Shown here: positions 1 to 11,027 of the stretch, piece by piece
Layout of the letters: the number at the start of each line of letters is the position of its first letter
How positions within the stretch are numbered: position 1 is the stretch's first letter
Origin: Selaginella tamariscina
Lineage: Eukaryota > Streptophyta > Lycopodiopsida > Selaginellales > Selaginellaceae
Direction of reading: 5' to 3'
Length of the DNA: 64,000 nucleotides
Assembly: GCA_003024785.1 (NCBI GenBank)
Contig: PUQB01000338.1
Span: 124,001 to 188,000, forward strand
Translations under genes and position numbers: made by a program
Notes under the pieces: model-generated
What the model was told of the DNA's origin: nothing
What the model saw: the letters and a program-made list of their open reading frames with translations, nothing else
Databases searched by the model: none

Positions 1-920
1 CTAGTGTTGAAAGCAGTTTTGTAGATATCTGCCTCCTTCACAGCAATCTGATGATACCCGCTACGCAAGTCTATCTTGGTGAACACTCTGGCTCCACCGA
101 GATGATCCATGATAGTATCCACACGTGGCATGGGCATCCTATCCTTCACTGTTTGCTTGTTGAGAGCTCTGTAGTCTATGCACATCCTCATGGTGCCATC
201 CTTCTTCCTGACAAGCAATACTGGTGCACCAAATGGAGACTTGCTCGGTTGTATGAAGCCATATTCCAATAGCTCCATCACTTGTCTCTTAACCTCTTGC
301 TCCTCAGCATGGCTCAGTCGGAACGGCTTACGGTAAATGGCTTTCGTACCCTGTTCCAACACAATCTCATGCTCCACACCTCTTGCAGGTGGTAAGCCAT
401 GAGGTAGCTCAGGAGGGAAGACATCAGCAAATTCCTCAAGGACAACTTGCACAGCAGCCTCGCCCAATGTGACATTAGAAGAATCTAACTCACGTATATA
501 CATCAGAAAGACTTGATCTTCTTTATTACGGAGATATTTCTTCAAAGACATAGTAGAAAGATACTTGTTTGGAGACTCAAGCCTTGTTCCAAACCAAGTG
601 TCTTTCACTCCACTGTACTCAAGCTTCACTCGCTTGATGCTCCACTTGATCTCAGGATCCACACGCTCCAGCCAGCTCATCCCAAGGATGAGGTCCACAC
701 GCGCTAACTCCGCAAGGAAGAAAGTCTCCACCAGCTGAGTTTTGCCAACCGTCAGCTGTAACTCCTCCACACAAGCATTCCAGCTCTGTGTGACAGTAGC
801 TGAGCCCTCAATCTCGTATTGAGGCACAGTCTTCATGGGCAAGCTGCACTCCTGCACTAACTTTGCTGATACAAAGTTATCGCTACTTCCGCTATCCAAG
901 AGGATTCGCACTGGACGTTC
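1..920 (-). pseudogene. RE1 pol: aspartic protease and start of reverse transcriptase
   Basis: Read on the minus strand after the frameshift near 920, the frame gives the retropepsin active site [10 protein letters not shown], a long protease/linker region ([25 protein letters not shown]), then reverse transcriptase motifs: [40 protein letters not shown] and [10 protein letters not shown]. The frame is still open at base 1, so the catalytic FLDD box, RNase H and integrase lie outside the window. It is more intact than RE2 over the same region and may be the younger copy. It is listed as a pseudogene because it depends on correcting the gag-pol frame. Confidence 0.82.
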
Positions 921-2028
921 ACCAAGTCTCCCTCCACCACAATAGCACGTGTGTGTGGCTCCTCCCGTGCCATGCAGTTTACCTGTCGAGCAAGAACAGA
1001 CAAAAATTTACCTCGTGGTTTAGAACTATCTCCCTTGTGTTCCTCTCCACGCTCCATCTCCTGAAGCTTCTTAGGTGTCTCCTTGTCCTTGTCACCATTG
1101 AACCCCTTGCCCTTGGGCTTGTTCCTCCTTGGACAATTGGCCTTCCAGTGTCCCACCTCTCCACACAGGTGGCAACGTTCACTATCAAACACCTTGACAA
1201 TCTTCTTAGGCCGATTGTCGGTGCGATAAGAACTAGAAGCTACCAGCTTGGACTTCGGCCTAGCACGATGGCTATTCCCTCTATACTCCTGGTGCTCACG
1301 AGGACTTGGAGAGGTGCTCCTACCACGCTTCTTGCCATGTCGCTCATTCTCCTTAAACACCTTATCCTCCTCATTTAGCAAGCGAGCATATTCGAACAGC
1401 TCCTCTAAAGTCTTGGACTGAATTACCGAGTTAAGATGTCTGCGCAAGTTAGCACTTCGCAGCCCATCTACAAAATAATCCTTCTGCTGGTTGACAGACA
1501 CGTCAGGTACACGGCAAAGTAATTGACTCAATTTCTCAATGTAATCGTCCAAGGTCATCTTCCCTTGCTCTAAATGTCGCAATTCACGCCTTGCATGAGA
1601 CACATCGAACCGAGGAGCATACTCCTTCTTAAATAGCTCAGAGAACTCCTCCCAAGTTGCAATCATCTCCTGGTGAGCTAACTGGCGCTGATTTCGAATG
1701 CGTGTCCACCACCTCGCAGCTTTATCCTTTAAGGCTACTGATACAGCTATCATAGCCTGTCGGTAGTTACTCCCTGTGCAGTGAGCAAGTTCGCTGCTAT
1801 CTCAAGCCAACTCATAGCCTCATCCGCAGATTCTTTACCGGTAAAAGGTGGAACGCGAAGACGATCTAGCACCCTGCTCTTACCAGTCACGGTTCCTTGA
1901 GCAAGTTGATCTTCAATAGTATCCAACCGCTCACGAATCACCTCCAAGGAACCAGTCACGTACTCTTGAAATTGCTTGGAATCCTTGCCATAGCATATAA
2001 TTCGAGCACGATTTCCTAGTTCGTCCAC
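857..2028 (-). pseudogene. RE1 gag: capsid and zinc-knuckle nucleocapsid
   Basis: This encodes the structural Gag protein that forms the retrotransposon particle. The reading starts at 2028 (MDELGNRARII), passes a capsid-type region (KAARWWTRI, then FSELFKKEYAP) and reaches a CCHC zinc knuckle, CHLCGEVGHWKANC, near 1145-1190. Two single-base losses relative to RE2 break it. One at about 1750 splits it into overlapping frames (2028-1750 and 1753-857). The second, near 920, shifts the frame just before the protease, so the last ~20 residues of the open frame are spurious. Basic and glutamate-rich linkers flank the knuckle. The family call is secure. The start is the first Met after the primer site in a frame matching RE2. 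Confidence 0.85.
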
Positions 2029-2080
2029 TCCTCATTGGTGTTGTCTTCTCCTTCCCATCGGTCACTCATCTCGAACCTCC

Positions 2081-2091
2081 CTCCGATACCA
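2081..2091 (-). other. Primer binding site of RE1
   Basis: Three bases inside the LTR the minus strand reads TGGTATCGGAG, close to the complement of the 3' end of initiator Met-tRNA (TGGTATCAGAGC is usual in plant gypsy elements). This marks the start of minus-strand DNA synthesis and fixes the LTR boundary. Confidence 0.8.
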
Positions 2092-2094
2092 AAT

Positions 2095-2329
2095 TGTTAG
2101 GCACCTCTACATAAAATTGTTAGGCACCTCTACGTACAATCTAGAGACCCTCACAATACCCCCGACCTCCCCCGAGCTGTCTCTAGTCTCCACACGCTAC
2201 TCTCCAAGAAAAGCTTCCAATAATAGTGTGCCCTTAATTCTCTCTTAGATCTAGGTATAGCTCCTTAAGAATATTCTAGCTTATACCTTTCTGGGGAATA
2301 TTCTTTGATTCGTTATATGGGTCATAACA
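2095..2329 (-). repeat. 5' LTR of RE1
   Basis: The LTR runs from TGTTATGACCC (minus strand, at 2329) to GCCTAACA (2095) and matches the LTRs of RE2 along its length. It is 235 bp, longer than the 208-212 bp of RE2, because the last ~16 bases (TGTTAGGCACCTCTAC on the plus strand) occur twice, at 2095 and about 2117. Ends are TG...CA. Confidence 0.88.
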
Positions 2330-2628
2330 TATGCACCTTTCATTACTAACATGAATACAAGAGATAAAGTGTAGAGAACCTTTATCTCCTGCTGGAACTT
2401 CAAATGGAGACCCCTCCTTCGTTGCCCTAACTCCCCTTAACTACTCTTCCTCTCGCCACGTCATCCTTTACCTTTTCCTTTTCCTTACTCACCTTTTCCT
2501 CTCGGTAAGGATTTTCCTTCTTCACAACCTTTCCTTCCATGCTTACTACAAACCTTCCTACCCTTATTTCTCTACAGTAGGATGTCCTATGCTCCTAATA
2601 TTTTACCTTTAACAGAGACCGAGAAGGG
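2330..2628. other. Non-coding stretch, pyrimidine-rich
   Basis: There is no coding signal. From about 2400 to 2570 the plus strand is strongly C/T-rich with repeated CCTTTTCC motifs. It lies between RE1 and the first palindrome array and is taken as internal sequence of TIR transposon copy 1. I see no counterpart for it in copy 2. Confidence 0.4.
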
Positions 2629-2828
2629 TGGCGGGATTAATCCCGCACACTCGTTCAGGGCCTCTAGAAAGGTGGCGAGATTAATCCCGCACACTCGTTC
2701 AGGGCCTCCAGAAAGGTGGCGAGATTAATCCCGCCCACTCTTTCAAGAGGCATTGAAGGGGTGGCGAGATTAATCCCGCCCACTCTTTTAGGAGGCATTG
2801 AAGGGGTGGCGAGATTAATCCCGCCACA
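2625..2828. repeat. Palindrome array 1 (5 units) in TIR transposon copy 1
   Basis: There are five units of GGCGGGATTAATCCCGC or GGCGAGATTAATCCCGCC centred near 2638, 2682, 2726, 2771 and 2817, spaced 44-46 bp. The spacers are related to each other (ACTCGTTCAGGGCCTC, AGGCATTGAAGGGG). Most units have GAG in place of GGG in the left half, so these palindromes are less perfect than those in arrays 2 and 3. The array sits about 400 bp upstream of the ParB-like gene. Confidence 0.9.
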
Positions 2829-2939
2829 CCTTCCATGTGAATATATGTGTATTAGTATATATAAGTTGCATATCTCATTTTATTTACTTTTATCATCTTA
2901 CTATAATATTTCGAGTAAAAGCTAGGAAATTATGTAAAA

Positions 2940-3021
2940 CTGTCCAGAGCTCACATTTGTGGTGGTTCTAAAACGAAATGTTATTTTTCTTTTTACTAGC
3001 ACAAATGTGAGCTTTGGACAG
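2940..3021. repeat. Hairpin: 22-bp inverted repeat with 38-bp loop
   Basis: The arms at 2940-2961 and 3000-3021 are inverted repeats with one mismatch (CTGTCCAGAGC against GCTTTGGACAG). The loop is AT-rich. The right arm is followed directly by a GTTAATCCCGTCC half-palindrome. It may be a small foldback element or a transcribed hairpin. Confidence 0.8.
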
Positions 3022-3224
3022 TTAATCCCGTCCACTTCTCTCTGTGTATTATTTTTGTATATTCGGGTTTATACAAGTGTGTGTGCGTTTTTATATGATT
3101 TGTATTTATAGTGTATTATTTTGTAGAAGGACAATTTAATTAAACAAGGATATTGAGTCATTAGTATGGAGTCGTTGTCAAATTCTGGGTAAGAATTAAA
3201 ATAAAATCTGTTATACTCGGATAT

Positions 3225-4541
3225 GTGCTTGAAGAATTAATCATTTTTGTATTCAGATGTGGAATTGAGGTGACATTGAAGACGAGCAGGAGAAGAGATG
3301 GGCAGGGGATTCTGGAATCAACTTGGCCATATTTTAAACTAAACGGGAAGCGCATTGGAACAACCATAGTTGCTGTCAAACTAACATTTGTCACATCGCA
3401 TGGACAAGCAAAACAATGGAAAGTGGGTGTGCTAGTCAAGCATCTGAAAGCATGCTATGAACCCAGATTGAACGATGCTCGACACACATGCCTTGTTCCA
3501 TCTAATGTCACGTTCTCGATCCAGAGGTCGCCAGTTACAACATTAATTTCGGGTGGTCTTGTCGACTTGTGGATAATGACGTTCATGTTTACTAATGATG
3601 TTGACCGTGGAGTTCTTCTTCAACTCAACGAAAGCCCATCTATGGAGGGGATCCAATTAATGTCTACTTCGAAGATCTTCAGACTCATCGAGTAGGTGTA
3701 TTCTCAACAGATTACTTCACAATACAGAAAATCCACAAGTGGAGCAATCGTCCCTCTTCACATTGAAGAAGAACACAGCGACATCATAAGGGAGATTGAG
3801 AGGTGGCTCGGTCTCAGGTTCTTTATAGATCACGTTCAATTTGCTTAGAAAATTTGGGAGCTGGAAGAGTGTGCAGAACATTAGAACAGCATCAATCGGG
3901 GATTACACATGTTGATTTGGATCGTACAAGAAAATCATCAGTCGTTTTGTCAGCTGCACCTGTGGCATCCCATGCTGCAATAAGCCACAAGGAAATGATG
4001 TTGGATGATAGGATTTACAGTGTAGGGTTAAGTATTGCAGCGTGAACCCAAACTTCAATTACAGGCCACTCAACTAGGAACGTGTAGCTGAGCTCATGAA
4101 GAAGATGAAGGACGACAATTCTTATACCTTTCCACATAATGCTGTTTTGTGTCCATACTACGAGAGAAACAAAGGTGCTGACAAAGTGTGGATCACAACA
4201 CCGGAACAAATGAGGAAGATTCAGATGGAGAATAAAAATCAATCAAGTACTACATCATTAGTGGCCAGCACACAATAACGGCAGCCCAACGACTTCTCGA
4301 TGAACACAACAAAGGAACGATGGCAACAAAACTTTCCGAGCATACCCGTGAGAAGCTGACGAAAAGATCGGCATTTTTAGCGAAGCGAATTCACAATCGA
4401 GCAGTACCATAAGTTATCGGCGAATGGGACGCTGCAGACACCAACCACTACAACAGCAAAATATGGGAGAAGTTCAAACACACGCGAGCCGTGTGGGAAT
4501 CTCTTCAGCTACACACAGGGAATACACAATATGCAATACCG
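3225..4541 (+). pseudogene. ParB-like gene copy 1, 5' part (unknown N-terminal region + ParB-like domain)
   Basis: The N-terminal part (open frame 3225-3695, then other frames to about 4040) is not recognised; it contains VGVFSTDYFTIQKIHKWSN and EEEHSDIIREIERWLG. From about 4035 a ParB-like nuclease/N-terminal domain can be read across frames: CSVNPNFNYRPLN, ERVAELMKKM, NAVLCPYYERN, VWITTPEQMRKIQ, then YYIISGQHTITAAQ-type motif (clear in copy 2). The pattern of an R-P-L loop, an E-R-x-x-E-L helix and a final I-S-G-x-H...A-A is that of ParB/Srx folds. Frameshifts and stops (about 3695, 3770, 4045, a TAG near 4075, about 4278) make this a pseudogene. A splice donor GTAAGC follows at 4542. The start is uncertain: a possible acceptor TTCAG at about 3255 suggests an upstream exon. 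Confidence 0.5.
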
Positions 4542-4603
4542 GGTAAGCAAATTGTTGGGTGGGATTTATCTCGCCGGTATATTAATCTGTCTTTTTTTTA
4601 GAG

Positions 4604-6053
4604 AGTTGAAGAAATTGTAGCAGTTGATTTTGCCCAGGTGGGCGGGAAGGAAACATCCTTTTTGATGATGTTGATTTCTTGTCCCGAGGATAGGATCTTT
4701 GCCAAATGGTTGGGGATTATGGAATCCTTTTGCAAAAGGAACACTGAAGAAGAAGCAGACAAGTGAAGAGGAGCCCTCAGAGAAGTCTGCAAAGAAACCT
4801 AGTAAGACGCCGAAGGCTAAGTCTGTTCAATCTACAAAGGATGTAGACAACGATTTCAAGCTCACATGGTTGAAGCCTTTAAATGGAACAACGATGGAGG
4901 AGATGGAAGTCTTGGCTGATTTGGTGATTGATGGCAAACTACAGATTAACAACAGCAGCCCCACCTCTCCTTTTCATCTCAAGGCAATGGAGTTGAAGAG
5001 GTCAGGCACTTCAAGGAGTGGTTGGGAATACACTGCCACAAACTGGGTTGGACCTCGGCTTCAACATACAAAGAGGTCAGGAAATATTTGCATGTGACAA
5101 ACGATGATATGCTTGTCGAATGGGTGAATCAATCGGAAGATCTGGGCAAGAATCTATTGCACGCCAACGCCAAGAAGGAGAACATTGATGACGCCTTCTC
5201 TTATGGCAGTCCTTCAGCATCGGAGAACCGAGTTGAACCTTATAAAGGAGGATGCTACGAATCACGACAAGCCCTACAATATTGTTTGTTGTGGATTCGG
5301 AGACTTTATGGGGTAACATCACTGCTTGTAGGAAACTTTTCAATTGTTCGTGATGGATCGGCGGGTGTCAAAAAATCCTTCGACAAATAGGACACTAAGG
5401 ATTTGGTGGAGAAACTTAGTTGCAAGCATGTACAAAGAAGGTATTTATTATTGAATTCATGCTTGCACTCTTGACTGATATCTACGTTTTCAGGTATTTA
5501 TTTCTTGATTCTTGCTCATGTCACGATACTTTTCCTTCGCCTTTGCCAAGAGGAATAAACATCGTTGGACAGGATTTTATATGAATGATGCTATCCGAAG
5601 TGCATTGATTCGGTTGTTCACTTGGTTGTTAGGAATGCGCCAAACAATTTCAAACTTCCAAATGACTGAACAGGCATCTGTTTGCACTCCAACGGCCCTG
5701 AACCTCCATCCGATACACCAATAGCTGAGAGTGACATTTTGGCAATGTACGTTATCCAAACATTACAAGTCAAGCGGCACGGAGCATCGTCAACTTGATT
5801 AGGGGTCCTCACAGTGATGCGTGGGTTTTTGACTACTGCACTAGGGGGTCCGTCTTGAAGGAGTGTTACCTTCGGGATACATGTGTGTTTGCCATTGAAA
5901 CGGATAAGACCATGGTTGAGGACCTGAACAAGTGGATAGAGAGGTTCTCAACTGACTACCCAACAAACCCATACATGAGTATTTGAGAAAGTTTCCTCCC
6001 GATAAGTGTGATAGTTCTGGAGACGAATCTGGTTCAATGTGGTAGTCTGAGGA
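4604..6053 (+). pseudogene. ParB-like gene copy 1, methyltransferase-like part, cut by RE2
   Basis: This is the second half of the same gene. After an intron (about 4542-4603) the frame reads RVEEIVAVDFAQVGGKETSF, a lysine-rich linker (KKQTSEEEPSEKSAKKPSK), and LTWLKPLNGTTMEEMEVL. A 53-bp intron (5441-5493) follows, then NLIRGPHSDAWVFDYCTRGS and CYLRDTCVFAIE. The last region resembles the SAM-binding part of N6-adenine DNA methyltransferases (D-x-F/C-x-G-S followed by I/A-I-E-x-D), but the usual FxGxG is CTRGS and I see no DPPY motif. Many frameshifts are present. RE2 is inserted after 6053; the C-terminus resumes at 10839. The methyltransferase reading is tentative. Confidence 0.42.
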
Positions 6054-6265
6054 TGTTATGACCCATATAACAAATCAAAGAATATTCCCCAAAAAGGTAT
6101 AAGCTAGAATATTCCCAAGGAGCTATACCTAGATCTAAGGGAGAATTAAGAGCACACTATTATTGGAAGCCTTTCTTGGAGAGCAGCGTGTGAGACTAGA
6201 GACAGCTTGGGGGAGGTCGGGTGGTTTTGTGAGGGTCTCTAGATTGTATGTAGGGGTGCCTAACA
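6054..6265 (+). repeat. RE2 5' LTR
   Basis: It is 212 bp, starts TGTTATGACCCATATAAC and ends GTGCCTAACA. It differs from the 3' LTR by a handful of indels and substitutions, several in G or A runs, so the insertion is not brand new. Confidence 0.93.
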
Positions 6266-6268
6266 ATT

Positions 6269-6274
6269 TGGTAT
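6269..6274 (+). other. RE2 primer binding site (degraded)
   Basis: TGGTAT follows the LTR by three bases, as in RE1, but the rest of the site is not preserved (TTGTTC here, CGGAGG in RE1). Confidence 0.6.
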
Positions 6275-6294
6275 TGTTCAAGATGGTGACCGAT

Positions 6295-7400
6295 GGGAAG
6301 GAGAGGAGGAGTGGACAAACCAGGAAATCGTGCTCGAACTATACGCTATGGCAAAGGATTCCAAGCAATTTCAAGAGTACGTGACTGGTTCCTTGGAGGT
6401 GATTCGTGAGCGGTTGGATACTATTGAAGATCAATTGCTCAAGGAACCGTGACTGGTAAGAGCAGGGTGCTAGATCGTCTTGCGTTCCACCTTTTACCGG
6501 TAAATAATCTGCAGATGAGGCTATGAGTTGGCTTGAGATAGCAGCGAACTTGCTCACTGCACAGGGAGTGACTACCGAGCAGGCTATGATAGTTGTATCA
6601 GTAGCCTTAAAGGATAAAGCTGCGAGGTGGTGGACACGCATTCGAAATCAACGCCAGTTAGCTCACCAGGAGATGATTGCAACTTGGGAGGAGTTCTCTG
6701 AGCTATTTAAGGAGTATGCTCCTCGGTTCGATGTGTCTCATGCAAGGCGTGAATTGCGATTTAGAGCAAGGGAAGATGACCTTGGACGATTACATTGAGA
6801 AATTGAGTCAATTACTTTGCCGTGTACTTGACGTGTCTATCAACCAGCAGAAGGATTATTTTGTAGATGGGCTGCGAAGTGCTAACTTGCGCAGACATCT
6901 TAACTTGGTGATTCAGTTCAAGACTTTAGAGGAGTGTTCGAATAGCTCGCTTACTAAATGAGGAGGATAAGGTGTTTAAGGAGAATGAGCGACATGGCAA
7001 GAAGCGTGGTAGGAGCACCTCTCCAAGTCCTCGTGAGCACCAGAGTATAAAGGGAATAGCCATCGTGCTAGGCCGAAGTCCAAGCTGGTAGCTTCTAGTT
7101 CTTTCGCATTGACAATCGGCCTAAGAAGATTGTCAAGGTGTTTGATAGTGAACGTTGCCACCTGTGTGGAGAGGTGGGACACTGGAAGGCCAATTGTCCA
7201 AGGAGGAACAAGCCCAAGGGCAAGGGTTCAATGGTGACAAGGACAAGGAGACACCTAAGAAGCTTCAGGAGATGGAGCGTGGAGAGGAACACAAGGGAGA
7301 TAGTTCTAAGCCACGAGGTAAATTTCTTTTTGTTCTTGCTCGACAGGTAAACTGCACGGCACGGGAGGAGCCACACACACGTGCTATTGTGGTGGAGGGA
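6295..7400 (+). pseudogene. RE2 gag
   Basis: This is a Gag homologous to that of RE1 on the opposite strand: MSWLEIAANLLTAQGVTTEQ from 6523, the capsid motif KAARWWTRI, then EQGKMTLDDYIEKLSQLL in a second frame from 6677. The zinc knuckle CHLCGEVGHWKANC is near 7157-7198. At least three frame changes (about 6760, 6940, 7200) split it. The region before 6523 (QFQEYV-like) is also frame-shifted. It forms the particle shell in active relatives. Confidence 0.8.
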
Positions 7401-10400
7401 CGACTTGGTGAACGTCTAGTGCGAATCCTCTTGGATAGCGGAAGTAGCGATAATTTTGTATCAGCATAGTTAGTGCAGGAGTGCAGTTTGCCCATGAAGA
7501 CTGTGCCTCAATACGAGATTGAGGGCTCAGCTACTGTCACATAGAGCTGGAATGCTTGTGTGGAGGAGTTACAGCTGACGGTTGGCAAAACTCAGCTGGT
7601 GGAGACTTTCTTCCTTGCGGAGCTAGTGCGTGTGGACCTCATCCTTGGGATGAGCTGGCTGGAGCGTGGGATCCTGAGATCAAGTGGAGCATCAAGTGAG
7701 TGAAGCTTGAGTACAGTGGAGTGAAAGACACTTGGTTTGGAACAAGGCTTGAGTCTCCAAACAAGTATCTTTCTACTATGTCTTTGAAGAAATATCTCCG
7801 TAATAAAGAAGATCAAGTCTTTCTGATGTATATACGTGAGTTAGATTCTTCTAATGTCACATTGGGCGAAGCTGATGTGCAAGTTGTCCTTGAGGAATTT
7901 GCTGATGTCTTCCCTCCTGAGCTACCTCATGGCTTACCACTTGCAAGAGGTGTGAGCATGAGATTGTGTTGGAAACAGGGGTACGAAAGCCATTTACCGT
8001 AAGCCGTTCCGACTGAGCCATGCTGAGGAGCAAGAGGTTAAGAGACAAGTGATGGAGCTATTGGAATATGGCTTCATACAACCGAGCAAGTCTCCATTTG
8101 GTGCACCAGTATTGCTTGTCAGGAAGAAGGATGGCACCATGAGGATGTGCATAGACTACAGAGCTCTCAACAAGCAAACAGTGAAGGACAGGATGCCCAT
8201 GCCACGTGTGGATACTATCATGGATCATCTCGGTGGAGCCAGAGTGTTCACCAAGATAGATTTGCGTAGCGGGTATCATCAGATTGCTGTGAAGGAGGCA
8301 ATATCTACAAAACTGCTTTCAACACTAGCTTCGGGCATTTTGAGTTCACTGTTATGCCATTTGGCTTAACAAATGCCCCAGCCACATTCACTTGATGATG
8401 ACTGGTGTTTGGTGACTACTTGCATGACTTTGTGGAGATCTTCCTCGACGATATTCTTATTTACAGTAAGAATATGAAGGAGCATGTGGAGCATTTGCGG
8501 AGAGTTCTTCAATTGCTGAGGAAAACAAGCTCTATGCAAAGAAGAGCAAATGTGCATTTGCTCAGTGCGAAGTGGAGTATTTGGGTCACATTGTGACGCC
8601 AAGTGGAGTGAAGACTGATCCACAGAAGGTGGCAGTGGTGGAGCAATGGCCAGTTCCTAGCAATGCACAAGAGTTACGGAGTTTCTTGGGCATGGCTGGT
8701 TATTACCGGCGGTATGTCAAGGATTATGCCAAGAAAGCTTCTCCGTTAACTAGGTTGCTAAGGAAGGACGTTCCCTTTGCATGGAGTGCTTCAGAGGAGA
8801 GCAGTTTCCAAGCTTTGAAACAAGCTTTGGTACGTGCACCAGTTTTATGTATTGCAGATCCCTCTAAGCCTTATGAGGTATCGTGTGATGCAAGTGGAGT
8901 GGCCATTGGAGCTGTACTTATGCAAGAGGGAAGGCCTATTGCTTATGAGAGTCGTACTTTGAATCCTGCAGAGCAACGGTACTCAACGTATGAGCAAGAA
9001 CTACTGGCTATTGTTAATGCATTACGAGTTTGGAGGCACTATCTTTATGGTGCAAGTTTCAAGGTGTTTACAGATCACAAGCCTTTGGTGTATCTGTTCA
9101 CACAGAAAGAGTTAAACTCTCGGCAAGCTCGCTGGATGGTTAAGCTCATGGAGTTTGGCGAATTTCCTATTGAGCATCGCGCAGGAAAGACTAACGTGGT
9201 GGCAGATGCTTTGTCACGCGTTAGGAGAGCCACAGTAGTGGGAGAATTCCAAACACGCTTATGTAATGCATTAACAAGGACGGTCAGTGAGTTTAGCCAA
9301 GTAGTTCAACATGCTCAAGCACAAGACGCCGAGGTGCAGGAGCTCAGAGGACAGCTAGAGCCACCATTCTCATTTCAGGATGGGGTTTTGTACTACAATG
9401 GCCGTGTGTACCTTCCTCGTGTGGACCATTTGATCAACCAGGTACTATATTTTCATCATGATCGCCCGGAGGCTGGTCATTTTGGGGGGAGGAAAACGTA
9501 TGAGTTGATCAAGAGGAGGTTCTACTGGAGGAATATGAAAGCTGATATCATAGAGTACTGCAGGACTTGTGACAAGTGTCAGCAAGTAAAGGTGCCAGGG
9601 AGAAACCAGGTGGGCTATTAGTACCATTGCCTATTCCAGACAGGCGATGGGGCAGTATCTCTATGGACTTTGTCACCCATTTGCCAAGGACACAGAGGCA
9701 GAATGAACAGGTGTGGGTCATTGTGGACAGGTTGACAAAGTTTGTCAAGTTAGTTCCCTTGGGGAAGAATGTGAATGCATCCGAGCTGGCTACGATGTAT
9801 TTACAACATGTATTTCCTATCCACGGATTTCCAGATGATATTGTAAGTGATAGGGACTCCAAGTTCACTTCTAGCTTTTGGAGAGGCTTTTCTAAGTGCA
9901 TAGAAGTGAAGCTTAAGCTGTGTAGTGGAGATCATCCCGAAACAGATGGGCAAACAGAGAGGGTGAACCAAGTTCTGGAAGATATGCTAAGGTGCACTAT
10001 TAACCAGAAGGAAGGTCAGTGGGATAAGTATATTCCATTACTCGAGTTTGCTTATAATAACAGCCAGCACAGTGGCATTGGAATGAGTCCATACTATGCT
10101 ATGTTTGGACGACATCCCAAGACAGCTTTTGAGCTCGGTTTAGCAAGTAAGAAGGCTCAAGGCAACATGGATGAGGAAGCTAAAGATCTGAGTGTTGAAC
10201 TTGAAAACATTCAGAGTTTGTGCAAGAAGAACTTACAAGCAGCTCAGAGCCGAGCTATCAAGTTTGCTAATGAGCACAGAAGCTTCCGAGAGTTCCAGGT
10301 GGGGGATTATGTATATCTCCGAGTGGTATTTGCCACACATGTAAGGCGGAACACAGTTGTGGCCTTACGGAAGGGACGCAATGATAAGTTGTCTCCCAGG

Positions 10401-10586
10401 TACTCAGGTCCTTATGAGATTCTGGAGCGTATCGGTAAGGTGGCATATCGACTACGGCTGCCAGAAGGAGTGAGGGTGCACCCAGTGTTTCATGTTAGCC
10501 AGTTAAAGAGAGTACTCACAAGGAACGAGTCCCGGGTAGATTCTTTGTGGATGTACGAGGCTAATGATACAGGACCAATTGAGTAA
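7401..10586 (+). pseudogene. RE2 pol: protease, reverse transcriptase, RNase H, integrase
   Basis: This Pol polyprotein would copy RNA to DNA and insert it. The protease active site [13 protein letters not shown] is at about 7429. Reverse transcriptase has [15 protein letters not shown] and [10 protein letters not shown] (8049-8300), and the catalytic box reads FLDDILIY at 8441. RNase H starts at CDASGVAIGAVL (8883) and includes TDHKPLVYL. Integrase has the HHCC zinc finger (HHDRPEAGH, CRTCDKC, 9454-9585) and the DDE residues in SMDFV (9664), SDRDSKF (about 9850) and GQTERVNQ (about 9950). The C-terminus has a GPY module (RYSGPYEIL). Frames break near 7690, 7960, 8330, 8390, 8540 and 9600; the long frames 8572-9621 and 9576-10586 are the best preserved. 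Confidence 0.9.
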
Positions 10587-10617
10587 GTTATACTGCCCTT
10601 GAGGACAAGGACTTGCT

Positions 10618-10630
10618 AATGGGGGAGGAT
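10618..10630 (+). other. RE2 polypurine tract
   Basis: AATGGGGGAGGAT lies directly before the 3' LTR, the expected primer for plus-strand DNA synthesis. Confidence 0.75.
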
Positions 10631-10838
10631 TGTTATGACCCATATAACGAATCAAAGAATATTCCCAAAAAGGTATAAGCTAGAATATTCCAAGGAGCTA
10701 TACCTAAATCTAAGGAGAATTAAGAGCACACTATTATTGGAAGCCTTTCTTGGAGAGCAGCGTGTGGAGACTAGAGACAGCTTGGGGAGGTCGGGTGGTT
10801 TTGTGAGGGTCTCTAGATTGTACGTAGGGTGCCTAACA
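10631..10838 (+). repeat. RE2 3' LTR
   Basis: It is 208 bp from TGTTATGACCCATATAAC to GTGCCTAACA and nearly identical to the 5' LTR. It is followed by the target duplication GAGGA. Confidence 0.93.
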
Positions 10839-11027
10839 GAGGACGAACTTCAATCAAATATTAGACCGGAAGTTATCTCGAGGAGTACAGAACATTCACA
10901 CACTCCATTACCCATAGAAACATTAATAGAAGATACGGAAGATCTTGAACCATCTCACAAGCGGCCTAGACCTTCTTCGCCTCACTCAGAAGGTAATAGC
11001 AAAGAAGAATTGTTAATGAGTTCTTAG
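10839..11027 (+). pseudogene. ParB-like gene copy 1, C-terminal end beyond RE2
   Basis: This resumes the gene after RE2 with the duplicated GAGGA and reads DELQSNIRPEVISRSTEHSH, then SHKRPRPSSPHSEGNSKEE and LLMSS stop. It is an acidic/serine-rich low-complexity tail. It lines up with 30915-31103 of copy 2, where the gene is uninterrupted. Confidence 0.8.

Larger units (their letters stand above)
1..2329 (-). mobile_element. RE1: Ty3/gypsy LTR retrotransposon, 5' part only
   Basis: A minus-strand Ty3/gypsy element enters the window at base 1 inside the reverse transcriptase domain and ends at its 5' LTR at 2329. In order on the minus strand it has the 5' LTR, a Met-tRNA type primer site, gag with a zinc knuckle, aspartic protease and the start of reverse transcriptase. 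It is the same family as RE2 (6054-10838), lies in the opposite orientation, and has fewer stops in the part seen. The base pairs just outside the LTR are TATGC (2330-2334), the predicted target duplication; its partner lies outside the window. It appears to be inserted in the large TIR transposon copy 1. Confidence 0.9.
6054..10838 (+). mobile_element. RE2: complete Ty3/gypsy LTR retrotransposon
   Basis: It is a full-length element of 4,785 bp with two LTRs (6054-6265, 10631-10838) and a perfect 5-bp target duplication GAGGA (6049-6053 and 10839-10843). Between them lie gag, protease, reverse transcriptase, RNase H and integrase in Ty3/gypsy order. It is inserted in the coding region of the ParB-like gene. 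The uninterrupted sequence is present in copy 2 at 30915-30919, which proves the boundaries. Several frameshifts make it non-autonomous now. The integrase C-terminus has a GPY module but I see no chromodomain. Confidence 0.95.

Noticed and set aside
863-1378. Plus-strand open frame of 171 codons
   Set aside because: It is the antisense shadow of the RE1 gag gene on the minus strand.
2330-2353. Possible left TIR of transposon copy 1 right beside RE1 (TATGCACCTTTCATTACTAAC)
   Set aside because: Only the first six bases match well, the rest needs gaps, and the following sequence does not resemble the left end of copy 2.
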